From NCBI GenBank assembly GCA_001247695.2, contig LGRX02031431.1, positions 1 to 37,894 on the forward strand: DNA of 37,894 nt, in the 5' to 3' direction. The notes beneath the pieces are model-generated. The model was not told the DNA's origin, ran no database searches, and saw only the letters and a list, made by a program, of their open reading frames with translations. Shown one piece after another: positions 10,169-21,381 of this stretch (positions are counted from its first letter, which is position 1; every line of letters begins with the position of its first letter). Made by a program: the position numbers and the translations under genes. Source of the DNA: Cymbomonas tetramitiformis (lineage: Eukaryota; Chlorophyta; Pyramimonadophyceae; Pyramimonadales; Pyramimonadaceae).

Positions 10169-12358
10169 CTACAGCGTCAGCCGTATAATGCGAGCTCGAT
10201 CCAAAAACGGGTAGCCGTGTCCTTGAAGCTCACGAGGCAGACGCATGGATCCCTAAAACCAGTGTGCAAAGGCGTGCTTGGTCTTGAACGTTTCGCAAAA
10301 GAGTTCTTGACCGAAGTGGCATGAGGCATAAAACGACCGCGGCCGTGAGTTAGAATAGAAGACACGTAAACTCACAACTGTAAAACACGTGAACGATCAA
10401 ATGTAAAGGGTACAGGTCAGTTTGCCAAAAGTATGGGGAAAATTACTCTCTTCAGACTTCAACGCCAACAGAAGGCAGGTGATAACACCCTGCCGAGAAT
10501 AAAGGCAAGGGGATAAAAAGCCTTCTTAGAATGGCCTCAGCTCAATGAACGACATAGAGCAAATCAAATACTGTCAGAATCAGCCTTGTTCTAAAAAGGC
10601 CAAAGATGAATATCGATAAGAAACTTGACTGGTGTGAACGCGCCGTGACGAAGAGAAGCGAAGGGAGAGGGGAGAACACGAGGGTCGGGTGACCGAAAGA
10701 GTCAATCTAGCACTCGATACAAGAACACAAGGACTTCTAAAACAAAAGAGAGAACAGTTGAAGAACAGCTAAAGAACAATCTGTAGGCTACAGCGAAACT
10801 GTGGCCTACAGAGTTGGCCCTGCACGCACGACGCACGGCGGCAGACAGCTGCACAACATGCGTCCTCCACAGCTGTTGCGCGAAGGAAACGAGTCCACTG
10901 GAAGCAGTGTCACGTGTCACTTATATGAGAAAAGTGGTGATTGCTTGTCGTTTCCCTACGCTGAAAGCAAGGTTGCAGGAGGAGATAACTCTTGTGCCCA
11001 GATAGTCCACAAGGACCTGACATCTACTGAGGAGTTTCTGCTGTATATCTCTTGACCGAAAAATAAGTCTTTCAAGAGAGGTAGTGTGTGGTGGATTGAG
11101 GAAGGAAGACGAGGTCAAAGCAACTATCAACTTTCAAGAGCTGAAAACCTAACAAGAGTGGAGCGAAGGCGCCCTCGATTTGGACTAGATTCTCCGAGGT
11201 TGCTAGGACAGAAGTTAAATAAATAAAATGCAAGTGACAGTGCAAGTAGAAGTGTCTCCAAGAGAAAATAGATGAGCACGGAGCGCGCTCTCAAAGGACG
11301 CCTGATTTATAACTGTACTGTCTGCACTTAGTCAATGAACTCTCAAGTGAGACGAGTAGTAACAGACACAGGAGCCCCAACGAGAGTCCACTTTAGTTCG
11401 TAGGTCCCGCCGAAACCGGTATGGCATAAAAATAAAAAAAAGGAAGAAAAAAAGAAAAACCGGGGGAAGATTCGGGTAGAATATATGACTTAAATCTCTG
11501 ACTGTTTATAAGAAGTTGTAAGTGCGGGCTGTCCAGAGTGATAGAGGGCAATGCCTTTTCCTTCCGAGAGAAGAGGGGTTTAGTGCTGACATGTATCAGA
11601 GATGTGGCGCACCTGCTGGATATTCAGAATAACACATGCAATACTACACCTTTCCGGCGTATTTTCATTCTTCTTGGTTCCACAAGTAGGTTATTGATCC
11701 CTGCAACCTACTGATTCACAGTAAGGTTTCCTCGTGGTATCATATTCAGGTGTGATAACTGCCGAATGTTATTCAGTCGAGCGTGGCACGCCATCGCCAG
11801 CGCCATCGCCAGCGCCAGACGAGACACGACAGCGAGCCTGAAGATGAGAAATCCCAGGGTCTTTTATACTCGTTACTCTTACCGTTACGAGGGGTCACAG
11901 TAATAGAGCTCTAACTGTATCATACTAGGCGGATCGATCTCAAAAAGAGATCTCCACTAGGCCAACTGACCGTAGGATCACGTGCGCGACAGTGCTTCGC
12001 TTTTTGCATCCCAACATGTCATGCCATAACGCATGGGTGGCGTCGCGGTAAATGTACGCGACTGTCGTGGCACTGTCATCGTTAGCGTCTGGCGATCGTG
12101 AGATCGGAAGTTCGTCTGTGTCGCCCGTTGGGATTCGCGCTTTGCTGCTGCTGCTGATTAAGTAAGTAAGTAAGGTCAGGTATTTCAAGCCTGCGGCGCT
12201 ACCCTAGCTCCTGCCACACCAATGAGTGAAAATCTTGTTTCGCGAGGTATTTCACGTGAAATTCGATTACCTTACCCGAGGTTTTACCGAGGAAACCTCC
12301 TTTCTATTGTACTGTCGTTTTGTCTCTTGTATTGTATTGTCTCTATACCGCGTTCGTG
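10169..12358. other. Intergenic region upstream of the giant gene; no supported gene
   Basis: I see only short ORFs in all frames, with no recognisable domains. The part next to the start codon (to about 10400) should hold the promoter and 5' untranslated region of the minus-strand gene, but I cannot point to a core element. Minor features are a 12-base repeat (GCCATCGCCAGC, twice plus part) at 11790-11816, a GCT triplet run followed by repeated AAGT near 12145-12172, and an A-rich stretch near 11430-11460. The right end carries the 5-base target duplication of retroelement copy A. Confidence 0.5.
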
Positions 12359-12363
12359 ACAAC

Positions 12364-12561
12364 TGTGGGATATATAGTGCCGACTATATATTGAGGTGCT
12401 GAAACACATAATGCTTACACTTAAGATAACATAAGAAGTGAAGTTAGATTGGGTGTCGCTCGGCTTAAGCCGGAAACCCTAAACCTGTGACAGCCGCCGT
12501 ACTGAACGGAGTACTAGTACAGACAGAGGACTGTGACACACACGGGGTGTCACATCCAGCA
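12364..12561 (-). repeat. 3' LTR of retroelement copy A
   Basis: 198 bases, TGCTGG...CCCACA on the minus strand. It matches the two halves of the 5' LTR (15465-15529 and 18059-18188) and, more distantly, the LTRs of copy B. Near its start is an inverted TGTGACAC...GTGTGTCAC palindrome, and an AT-rich TATATA segment lies near its end. Confidence 0.85.
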
Positions 12562-12590
12562 CACCACCCTGTACTATTACGGAGGAAGAG

Positions 12591-15069
12591 TTAGGGTGGA
12601 ACAGGTAGATTGTTAGGGGAAACAAAACACACCATCTCAAGCGGTGGAAACAAATTTCTAGCGGGGGCCTGTGCTCTTGGCCAGGGCGGTCCCAAATCTC
12701 TAGTTAGCACTACACACTGAAGGCTGTTGTGCCCGTGATACAGATCTAGTTGTGCTACTAGGCTTCTGACAGTAACTCTAGCCGAGCCACCTTGAAAGTG
12801 GTCCACAGAGCAGAGTTCACAGAGGTTGAAGTCGTTGTAGCTTCCAAATTGAAAGTTCAGACTGTAGATGCCGAAGCCGTCAGAGTCCAGATTGAAGATG
12901 TTGTAGAAGTCAGCCGGTCCAGTGTCCAGAAGGCCGGGGTCAGTGAACGTAGCCCACTGTGCCGATTCCGATAACCAGAGAAGGCACCGTACACCACCGA
13001 CCGTGGAGCAACCTCCACACCACAAAGTGCAGTGGCGGTGACGGTGTCGATCATGGCGATGCTCACACACAGAAACAAAGCAGGGAGTGATGCTGCCGTG
13101 AGGAATGCGCCGATTGAAGGTGCCCGTACACCACCAACCCGTGGAGCGGGTGGTGGGACGGCATCATGCAAGTCCCCGTCGTCGGACTCCGTGTCAGCCA
13201 CGCTGGCCGAATCATGCGTGGAAGAAATGTACGGAGGCAGGGGGTTGAAGGATTTATGTGAGACCTGCGGCTCGGGCTCGAAGAAGCCCAATTTCACAGA
13301 CATGTTGTCCATAAAAGACTGTTCGAAGGGCGGCTCACCGTCAACGAACTGCTTCGTGGGTAAATCAACGCGTCGCTCTCGGCCTCGATTGCCACTTCCG
13401 GTTCATGCTCTACGACGGCATCGTCGATCACGGAGGGCGTGGCCGAACCGAAGTGGACCATTGGAAAGTGCTGAGTGTCGGACTCAGCACCACCAGCCAC
13501 CTGTTTGAGCTCACGGAGAGCGGTGCGTGCTTCGTGCACGCGGGTAGCAAGGAGTGAGGGTTGGGCGGGCGTCAATCCCGCGTACTGTGCTCGGAGTCCC
13601 ACGTCAAAGTCCTCGGAGAACGTGAAGGGCTCCTCGTCCTGCCGAACCAAGGGATGATCATGTTGTGCACAGAGTCGAGCAAAGGCCGTGTCGTCCTCAG
13701 TGTCGAAGGCAGTCTGGAAGGCGGACACGAGGCCGTCGGCGTCGTCGGCTTGCTCAATCACGCACTCGTCGCACTTGATGTCGGCGGTGGGACAATTCGC
13801 GGAGTCATGCCAAAATCCCGGAGGGCATCGTACACACTCCGGAACGAAGGCCTTGGAGACGACGTGGAAGGAGACGGAGTGCATGCCGTAATTCTTCTTG
13901 TCGTTGTTGTGGCGTCGGACGCCTTGCGGCCAATTCCCGCCCTTGGGAAGGGGCGAAACGGCAAAGCGTTGTTGCCAATCACGCTTTCGGCCGTGAAACT
14001 TCCCATCTCCCCGACGGTTCTGTCGGTCACGCCAGGAGGAGGGTGGAAAGTGCACACCTGGCTTGCCCGTAGGCTCGCCCGTAGCCGGAGCCGGCCACCT
14101 AGTCGTCGGCTCGTCGTGCGCATCCTCGTCGGAGAGCGTTGCAAGAACCTTGTTGGCGGCGTCGATGTGGAATTGAAACTCCTTGATTAAGGCCTTCACG
14201 TCAACGTCGGACGGCAGACCAGAGTACAACACGTTGGACTTGTCCACGAAGGGCACGTGCTTGCTCCTGCCGGCGTTGGCATCCCAAACCTCGAGGACGT
14301 GGGCGTAGATGTCTTCGAGCTCGACCTTGGCCAACTCAACGTCGAGACGAAGCGGTGTAATTACTTTGTCGTAGAACTCGGGGTCGAGAGAAGCCAGAAG
14401 CTGCTTCTTGGCCATCATGTCGTCGAGAGGCCCAGAGGCGCCGTTGCCAATAGCAGTCAAGCACGCGCCGAAATCTTGGATAAGGGGGTCGGGGTCTTTC
14501 TTGTCGTCGAAATAAATGGAGCAAAGCTCCTCGTAATGCCCAAGAGGTCGAACCACGCGAGGGATCAACCTCTTGGTCACCTCCAGAAGGGCACGCTTGC
14601 CATCCTGAGGCGAAGCCCGTCCCGAGGCCTCAACCCAACGCCGCGCGGGTGAGCTAGGAGAAGTCAACGATGTCAAAGTCGAGAAGAGGATGGCATTGAA
14701 GATGGCGTTGACCTCCTTTTGCGTGTCCGCCAAATCAAAAAGAGCGGCGTTGTTGGGGTCCTTTTGCTCGAACGCGCGCTGCAAGGACTTCACAATAGAC
14801 GTCCAGAGCGTGTTACGGCGTACTTCGTCTCCATGAAAGGTGTCCTCCTTGGAGCCCAAGGCGTCGCGAGAAATCCTCTTGATGATGTCGACGTCCCAAG
14901 TGGAATTCTGGACAGCCGCAGCCCGAGTCCGGTCCGGAGCCGTGAGATTGACAGCCGGAGAATTTGGCGTCGGCCTATAGCGAGACCCGACGTCGCGTGA
15001 AAAAATCGTGTCTAGTCGAATGCGATTGTTGGCCCCCAAGGGAGGCGTGACGTGAGAATTTACACTCAT
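12591..15069 (-). pseudogene. Gag-like gene of copy A, frameshifted
   Basis: The start is ATG at 15069-15067, at the same place as in copy B. The product aligns with copy B along its whole length: a shared N-terminal block with R-I-R-L-D-T-I-F-S-R-D-V-G, a capsid-like helical region, an Arg/Gly-rich basic stretch (R-R-G-D-G-K-F-H-G-R), a zinc-knuckle-like C-V-R-C-P-P-G-F-W-H-D-S-A-N-C, an acidic region and a hydrophobic segment near the C-terminus. Two indels of two bases each relative to copy B, near 13361 and near 12957, throw the C-terminal third into other frames. The stop used in copy B is absent and the last frame runs on to 12591. I therefore read it as inactive. Confidence 0.8.
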
Positions 15070-15464
15070 GTTGAAAATCCAGTAGGTGGGAGCGTCGGGG
15101 TAGAGGGCCGATGTCGGATAACACAGTAAAGAGATGGTCGAGAGCCGTAAGATGCAGTGTCGGAACGGATAACTAAGGAAGCCGTAACCGTGAAATTGCA
15201 AGATCGGAACGCGGCGGCCAAGGAATCCCACGACAAAAATTGATCAAGTTTCAGTCGAGTAAAATCCAACGCGGACAATACAAATAAATCCCAGGTAGGC
15301 GAACGCTGCAGCGATACCAAATTCAATCCGCCCGTAAACTAGCTCTCGACCGCAACTGTGATAATCACAACATCAAATTTCGGGCCCCCAACGCCCCACC
15401 AAGCGGAGTGGCTTAGCCACTCATGTAATTAAAAGTAGTGGAAGGTGCCTGGCGCACCATAACC
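15070..15464 (-). other. 5' leader of retroelement copy A
   Basis: The untranslated leader between the 5' LTR and the Gag start. Its first bases (GGTTATGGTGCGCCAGG on the minus strand) are shared with copy B and should hold the primer-binding site. I could not match it to the 3' end of a particular tRNA. It also holds a GGTGC/GCACC hairpin. Confidence 0.6.
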
Positions 15465-15529
15465 TGTGGGATATATAGTGCCGACTATATATTGAGGTGC
15501 TGAAACACAGAATGCTTACACTTAAGATA
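15465..15529 (-). repeat. 5' LTR of copy A, inner part
   Basis: The 65 bases next to the leader, identical in layout to the matching part of the 3' LTR. They end in CTTAAGATA (15521-15529), which is repeated after the insertion. Confidence 0.85.
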
Positions 15530-16300
15530 GGTAGCACTTCACTTGTGTCGCATGATCTTTTATTTTTGTCGCACCATGCGACATATCAATTATATTCTGG
15601 GACGACAAAAGTGAGTACGGGACTCATTATTGTCGCAGTGCGACAAACAGTGAGTCCGGGGCTGATTATTGTCGCAGCGACACAAAGAAGACTATATTTT
15701 TGAACCGAATCTACAAAACTTATACAAAAGATTATGGAGTATACCATATCACAGTTTACGGAAGAAAAGAAACAATTTGACAAGCTAGCATATGCAAATT
15801 AACTAACAATTGGCAGGGAAATGTGCTCACGTTAGCACAGCATGCACTATTTTCTACTCTATTTTAATTACATAACTATGCTTATACATCTTAACAATAA
15901 ATGTGCAGTGCATACTGTTATTAAGTCAGGTACAAACAAAACAAATCCTATAAAAGATTGACTTCTAAGTTCTAAAATCTAAAGGCTAAGCAGGTTGCTG
16001 GATACAGCAACATGCAATTCGCCAGCGATAAAGGTGAACCTGAATTACCTGCACACAGCGAATGCGAAAACGTCAGAACGAAGTGAAAAAATATTGCAAT
16101 CATCACAAAAACACGCAGGCAAATACGCATTGGAAGCCAATAAGCAAAATAATTCAACACTCTTCACAATTTCCACACCGTAACATGCGTCTCGCCAACG
16201 AGCATGAGATATTTGAAATACCTGCACACGGTAATCGCAAACAGGTCAGAAATAAAATGAATAACAAAACCAAACGTACACGCAACGACCAACAGCACAC

Positions 16301-16363
16301 ATGCGAAACAGGCGTTCAGGAATGCGAAACAGGCGTTCAGGAATGCGAAACAAACGTGCAGGA
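16301..16363 (+). repeat. 21-base tandem repeat, three copies
   Basis: Three consecutive 21-base units, the first two identical and the third with several changes, inside Mutator-like element 1. A long ORF reads through it but has no other support. Confidence 0.8.
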
Positions 16364-16431
16364 GTGCGGCGAAACAGGAAAACGTGAAAAGTATCCTGCA
16401 AAAATTACGGAGGGAAAAGTCAGTGAGAGAG

Positions 16432-16448
16432 GTGGGGCTCGAACCCAC
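16432..16448 (-). other. tRNA T-arm-like / pol III B-box-like motif
   Basis: On the minus strand GTGGG-TTCGAGC-CCCAC forms a five-pair stem with a seven-base loop of the T-arm type. A five-pair stem with a seven-base loop lies just upstream (16450-16466), but no acceptor or D arm is present, so it is not a complete tRNA gene. Confidence 0.45.
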
Positions 16449-16986
16449 GCTGCACAAACTGTGCAGACATCGCCCTCGAAAAATAGACTCACCACAGGAG
16501 AAACAGAACGAATACAAAACAGAAGCTCGAAAACCAAAAGTAAATTCCTGCAAAATATCAGTCAGTGAATGCTTGCGACAACATCAAAACGACGGGCAGC
16601 GGCACAGCCCGTCAGCCGGCCTACAAGAATGCCGCCAGCAATACCCGAATGTTGCTGGGGGCGTCACACATATAGCAAAAACGAACGCGACCTGTAGAAC
16701 AATGAAACACAACTCTGCAAGGATGTTAGGATATACCGGAAATTAGTTAGTATGAAGGGAAAAAATACATGCAGCAGTACAAAGCAGGGCACAGCAAAAA
16801 ACATTGTGAGGTGCGCCGCTAAACGAAAGGGTCAAGAATGAATGTGAGAGTCAACATCGAGATATCTCATATGTGAAATCAGCCAGCCGCGGCCCGCGTG
16901 GGTCTCACCGGTGAACCGATTTCGCCATGACATGACATGCGTTGCCATGTCATGTAGTCACACAGTGGGATTCCATTGTTCCCCTT

Positions 16987-17031
16987 CTGTCCCATTTTAC
17001 ACCTGTTCTCGACAGGTGTAAAATGGGACAG
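16987..17031. repeat. Perfect 20-bp-stem hairpin
   Basis: Twenty paired bases (CTGTCCCATTTTACACCTGT and its complement) around a five-base loop TCTCG. It lies in the middle of Mutator-like element 1. Confidence 0.85.
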
Positions 17032-18058
17032 TAGCAGTAGGGGACGGTACAGTACAGTATGGTTTCGGGTACTGTATGGCATTCAACTGTGACACTGTAA
17101 TCTTCGTCGTAAACCCATGCCATGTCAGCATGTCTGCCAGGTGAATTTTTTATGTCGTGTCGCAAACCCATGCCATGTCAGCATGTTGCGAAAGTCTGGA
17201 ACCAGTCGCATCGCATTTGTCGCGAGGGAGGCACACTTAAGGGCTTTTTGTGGTGCAGTTTTTTAATTTACCAATATATAAATCGAAACTGATCGCGTCG
17301 CTGATTGGCTTATCCATCGTCTGCAAAACCATCTCGTTTTTGTCGTGTGATCCCTTTCCCTTGTCGTCCCATATTCATGGTGCCTATCTCAGGCGCTCGC
17401 ACTTCTTATTGGCGGTTATGGGCGATCAGTCCAAAACATCTCATGTAAGCCACCCTGAAATCTGTAGCACGTGCGCCTTCTATAATTATACAAAAAACAC
17501 GTGCTCCTTGTACGTGCACAGTCAGCTTATGGTATTTCGCGTGTGACCCATATTCATGGAGTTTATCTAATCTCATGGCTTCTCTGATTGGCGATCGGTC
17601 GGAAATATCTTTTATACGCCATCTGAAAATCTGTCTCGCTGATCACTTCTGCATGAATATCCATAATTCGATACTACGCCCAGGAATATTCTATGCGTCT
17701 CTGATTGGCGGCAATGCTCCACCGATTTGTATAACTCTCCTGCTTGCCATCTTAAGGTGACCGGTGTGGACTGCAATATAATTATATATGGGCGGTTACT
17801 CCCGATCTGACAGGGAAATCACACTGTTTCCGTAAAAAAGGGCCCCAAGGTGGACAGTTCTGGTAGTATCGTGTGCGTCGATGTCACTTATTCCAGGAAA
17901 ACCTGTTTCGCTCCTATAAGGGAAACGCAGGACCTTGCAGCTTTTTTTTGAAAAAGCTGCGAACCGTCGGTGTATAATGTTGAGTATAATCGGATCTGTT
18001 TGCGACACGACAAAAAAAATACACCTCGCGACACAAAAAAGGCGCTTCCCTTAAGATA

Positions 18059-18188
18059 ACATAAGAAGTGAAGTTAGATTGAGTGTCGCTCGGCTTAAGC
18101 CGGAAACCCTAAACCTGTGACAGTCGTACTGTACGGAGTACTAGTACATACAGAGGACTGTGACACACACGGGGTGTCACATCCAGCA
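18059..18188 (-). repeat. 5' LTR of copy A, outer part
   Basis: The remaining 130 bases of the split 5' LTR, beginning TGCTGG on the minus strand at 18188. Together with 15465-15529 it makes 195 bases, against 198 for the 3' LTR. Confidence 0.85.
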
Positions 18189-18193
18189 ACAAC

Positions 18194-18748
18194 ATGTCAA
18201 TTTGCGAGAACAGGTGTTCCGCTCGGGTAAAACAAACTGGCTAAGCTCCCATAATCAGTCCGGCCGAGTGCTTTTATCATGCATCTCGGAAACCCGGATA
18301 ATACGAAGTGATGACTGACAGTACAGTACTACTGTACTGTCATCCTAGCTACTAGCGGAGTCACGGTTCCGATCAGAGACGGGTCAGGCTAGGGGCTATC
18401 AGAGCCCATAATAATAACCCTGAACCTAAAGTCGAGCACAATTTCCGCGTCTCTGGTTGGAGGTCCGCCGTTTTTCGTCGACGACAGTACAGTAGAGACA
18501 AAAAGGACGACAGTGTATAGAAGCAGAGGCGTGGATGTCGCCAAAATGACATTTCTCAGAATTAAGTATGGGACAGTACAACCGACAGTACAGACGATGG
18601 CGCCGACAGTACAGACGACGTTACAGACTACAGTAGTACTTACGACAATACAGAATCTTGGCAAATTTGAAATACTTCGTCAACTGTTGCTCGCTTGCTT
18701 GCACACAAGACAGTTCAAGCTCACTGTTATTATTACTATATCTTGCAT
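18194..18748. other. Sequence between the two retroelements, with GACAGTACAG repeats
   Basis: No gene is supported here. Short units like GACAGTACAGACG recur at about 18485-18645, and a TACAGTA palindrome sits near 18318-18342. It probably belongs with the Myb-like ORF that follows and may hold its promoter. Confidence 0.4.
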
Positions 18749-19249
18749 ATGCCTTCAACGAATATCGAACAGACAGTAAATTATTTTGAGTCCCTCGACG
18801 CCATGGAAAATTCCGAGGCACATACCGAGTCTGTTGTTGGGACCGATACCCAATCGCAAATCCCGCCCCCTTCCCAAGTCACTCCCGAGACTCCGAGTGC
18901 GGATGAGGAGGACGACATGTTTGCTAAGAAAGATCCCGCTCCCAAAAGAAAGCGCAATGTCGCTCCGAAAAACCCCCCGACTGTCAAAAAACCTAAAGTT
19001 GTGAAACAGAAACCCGCCATCACGAACCCCAAACAACAACCGCCTATGTCAGCACTCGAGGTCGAGTTCCTGATCGAGGCTCGCCTAAAATGTCAGAATC
19101 AGTTTGAGGGAACTATTTCGAAGAACGAGGACATTTGGAAGCTTATTGCGGTAGAGCACAACACGAAGTTTGAGCTTGCTAGGAGGTTTTCGTCCCTTCG
19201 CGAACGCTATAGCGTTGAGACTGAGCTTTATCGGGCGTGCTGGATGTGA
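18749..19249 (+). CDS. Myb/SANT-like protein, C-terminus cut off by retroelement copy B
   Basis: The start is ATG at 18749; an upstream in-frame start exists but reads through low-complexity sequence. The N-terminal part is acidic and Pro-rich, followed by a very basic nuclear-localisation-like block (K-R-K-R, K-K-P-K). The C-terminal part has L-E-V-E-F-L-I-E-A-R, then I-W-K-L-I-A and R-F-S-S-L-R-E-R-Y, a spacing like the Myb/SANT (trihelix) DNA-binding fold. The last codons and the stop lie in the LTR of copy B (from 19238), so the original C-terminus is lost. Such proteins are common as transcription factors and as second ORFs of PIF/Harbinger and other DNA transposons. No inverted repeats that would tell these apart are visible. 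The Myb assignment rests on pattern only. Confidence 0.5.
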   Translation: MPSTNIEQTVNYFESLDAMENSEAHTESVVGTDTQSQIPPPSQVTPETPSADEEDDMFAKKDPAPKRKRNVAPKNPPTVKKPKVVKQKPAITNPKQQPPMSALEVEFLIEARLKCQNQFEGTISKNEDIWKLIAVEHNTKFELARRFSSLRERYSVETELYRACWM

Positions 19250-19427
19250 CACACCGTGTGTCACTCCCTGTTATCTGTACTAGTACTCGGTACAGTACGG
19301 GTGTCACAGGTTTAGGGTTTCCGGCATAAAGCCGAGACTAACTTATGTGTATTTGCACTTATGCGAACCCAAAAGTGAAAGCATTCTGACCGTAGCTCAA
19401 TATATAGTCTTAGCTATATATCTCACA
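19238..19427 (+). repeat. 5' LTR of copy B
   Basis: 190 bases, TGCTGG...CTCACA. It holds the same TGTGACAC/GTGTGTCAC palindrome and terminal TATATA-rich segment as copy A but differs enough to mark a separate subfamily. Confidence 0.85.
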
Positions 19428-19699
19428 GGTTATGGTGCGCCAGGCACCTTCCACTACTTTTGGTAGCATGATTGGCTAAACGCCTCCGCTTGGTGGGGCG
19501 TTGGGGACCCCATTTGATGGTTGCGCTATGAGGACTCGCGGTTGAGGCACACGTCGTTACGGAGTAATTGTGTTTATCGTTGCAGCGTACCCTACGTGAT
19601 TTTTTGGATGTCCACGGGATTTTCGTTTTGACCGGAACTGATCACTCTTTGTCGCGGACTTCTTGCGCAACGTGTACTTCGACTTCCGCATTTCTACAA
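19428..19699 (+). other. 5' leader of copy B, first part
   Basis: Begins GGTTATGGTGCGCCAGG exactly as in copy A, so it should contain the primer-binding site. It runs to the TTTCTACAA target site (19691-19699) and resumes at 21878. Confidence 0.65.
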
Positions 19700-20136
19700 G
19701 GGAAGGGTTATACGCGCTGGAATTCACACGTCGTTTCCGTCTCAATCCCGGAAAAATTCTGAACCAGCGTGACGGTCATATCGTCTCGCATCGTCTCGCG
19801 TGTCATCGTGAATTTAATTTCCAGGATTATTAAATCATCATCAATTTATCTTCCATCGATATCGCGGATACGATTGCCGCTGCCGTTGGCGTTGACTAGC
19901 TCAAGGATAAAGAGCTGCGCACCAACATTTACTGCTCATAATTTTCTCAACGGTCCTTCGCTTCGCCTCATGGGCGGAACGATGTCGTGGCTGCTGTGTT
20001 ATGCGCAGGGATTTCGAAAGTGTTTGGCTGCTTCTATTTTTCAGTTTACTTATGCATATGTGCCAACTCACGATACTCATTTTGTGCAGCTTGTGTCGCA
20101 GGTTTTCCGATGGCGAGGAGGGGCGCGCTTTCTTGT

Positions 20137-20185
20137 GGTGTGGAAGTCTAGGGCAACCTAGCTTGGGATCACACCCAACCACATC
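20137..20185 (+). repeat. Three-way-junction motif, copy L1
   Basis: GGTGTGG (20137-20143) pairs with CCACATC (20179-20185). Inside are hairpin CTAGG-GCAA-CCTAG and hairpin TTGGG-ATCACA-CCCAA. Confidence 0.7.
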
Positions 20186-20316
20186 GGACCCACCTTGTTC
20201 TCACGTTTTATTCAACTCACTTTGAATATGCATACAAAGTTTGAGGAGCATCGAGGTGTGATAAGTTAGAGACTGATTTATCTTTTTGGGTTTATGGCGT
20301 CATCGCGACCTCTTGG

Positions 20317-20374
20317 GGTGTGGAAGTCAAGGTTGAGCATGCCAACCTTGCTTGGGTTCGAACCCAACCACATC
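20317..20374 (+). repeat. Three-way-junction motif, copy L2
   Basis: The closing stem GGTGTGG/CCACATC is the same as in copy L1, but the first hairpin is CAAGGTTG/CAACCTTG with loop AGCATGC. The second hairpin is again TTGGG/CCCAA, now with a TTCGAA loop. Confidence 0.7.
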
Positions 20375-20493
20375 GAAGTCCTCTGTGTTAGCGCACGAAA
20401 CTTTGCACTAAATTTGCTGAGAGTAATGTTAGTTCACCATCTTGCGCGCAAGGATTGTCGTCAAGTATGCACGAGAAGGTCACTTCATGACAA

Positions 20494-21186
20494 AGAGCTT
20501 TTTGGGTTAGGGTTTTCATGTACCCAAACCAACAAGTGCCAAACAGTCAAGGTCTTCCCGTGCTTCCTAGCAAACGAAACTACGCTGATATTTTGCCGAG
20601 ATATATATCTTCAAGTTCCCTAAAGCACAATGACTGAGATACATTGTTTGCGAAACAAACAGTTTATTTCCTTGGCAGATTTATTGGGTTTGGGCTCGAA
20701 TGTCCCCAAACCCAATATATTCCAAACAGCCAAGGGCTTCCCGTGCGTTCTAGCTCACGAGACTTTCCATAAATATTGTCGAGTTGTATACATTTAAGTT
20801 CCCTGAAGCTCAAGGACTGGCATACACTGTGCCCGAAACGAACAGTTTATTTCTTTGGCAGATTTATTGGGTTTGGGCTCGAATGTACCCAAACCCAATA
20901 CATGCCAAACAGCCAAGGGCTTCCCATGCGTTCTAGCGCACGAGACTTTCCACAAATATTCTCGAGATATATCTCTTTAAGTTTCCTGAAGCTCAAGGAC
21001 TGAGATACATTGCTCGCGAAATGAACAGTTTATTTCTTTGGCAGATTTATTGGGTTTGGGCTCGAATGGACCCAAACCCAATACATGCCAAACAGCCAAG
21101 GGCTTCCCGTGCGTTCTAGCGCACGAGACTTTCCACAAATATTGCTAAGATATACATATTTTAGTTCCCTGAAGCACAAGGACTCA
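20494..21186. repeat. 183-base tandem repeat, nearly four units
   Basis: Unit starts at 20663, 20846 and 21029 are exactly 183 bases apart, with a more diverged unit before them. Most units hold a 12-pair hairpin ATTGGGTTTGGG/CCCAAACCCAAT. The array forms the spacer between the two long arms. Confidence 0.85.
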
Positions 21187-21192
21187 GACTTC

Positions 21193-21250
21193 GATGTGGT
21201 TGGGTTCGAACCCAAGCAAGGTTGGCATGCTCAACCTTGACTTCCACATC
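21193..21250 (-). repeat. Three-way-junction motif, copy R2
   Basis: Inverted counterpart of copy L2, with closing stem GATGTGG/CCACATC. Confidence 0.7.
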
Positions 21251-21381
21251 CCATGAGGTCGCGATGGCGCCACAAACCCAAAAAGATAAATCAGTCTAAA
21301 ACTTATCATACCTCGATGCTCCTCAAAGTTTGTATGCATATGCAAGGTGAGTAGATTAAAATATGAAAACAAAGTAAGTCC

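Larger units (their letters stand above)
15530..18049. mobile_element. Non-autonomous Mutator-like DNA transposon 1, inserted in the 5' LTR of copy A
   Basis: 2520 bases flanked by a perfect 9-base target duplication (CTTAAGATA at 15521-15529 and 18050-18058). The ends are imperfect inverted repeats of about 45 bases: GGTAGCACTTCA...TTGTGTCGC on the left and GGAAGCGCC...TTGTGTCGC read inward from the right, both continuing into T-rich sequence and TTGTCG. A second element at 31205-33357 has the same termini and the same TGTCGCA-containing subterminal repeats. A 9-base duplication is typical of Mutator-like elements. No ORF looks like a transposase, so it is non-autonomous. Inside are a 21-base repeat, a 20-bp-stem hairpin and a tRNA T-arm-like motif. 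Confidence 0.8.
12364..18188 (-). mobile_element. Gag-only LTR retrotransposon, copy A (TR-GAG type)
   Basis: Bounded by LTRs that start TGCTGG and end CCCACA on the minus strand, with a perfect 5-base target duplication (ACAAC at 12359-12363 and 18189-18193, plus-strand reading). The 3' LTR is intact; the 5' LTR is split by a Mutator-like insertion. Without that insertion the element is about 3.3 kb. It has one long coding region for a Gag-like protein and no reverse transcriptase, RNase H or integrase, so it must depend on enzymes supplied by another element. The 5-base duplication and TG...CA ends are those of LTR retrotransposons. Copy B shares the same LTR ends, leader and protein. Confidence 0.85.

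Noticed and set aside
11940..12188. 82-codon minus-strand ORF
   Set aside because: Its start is a repeated AAGT tract, there is no recognisable domain and no splice support.
16430..16500. tRNA gene on the minus strand
   Set aside because: Only the T arm and an anticodon-like arm pair; the acceptor stem, D arm and the usual T before the anticodon are missing.
16062..16568. 168-codon plus-strand ORF in Mutator-like element 1
   Set aside because: It reads through the 21-base tandem repeat and the tRNA-like motif, has no domain and is low in complexity.
19640..19830. Conserved small ORF (E-G-L-Y-A-L-E-F-T-R-R-F-R-L) at both ends of the long-inverted-repeat element
   Set aside because: It is conserved only because both arms are inverted copies, and its reading frame starts outside the element across the target site.
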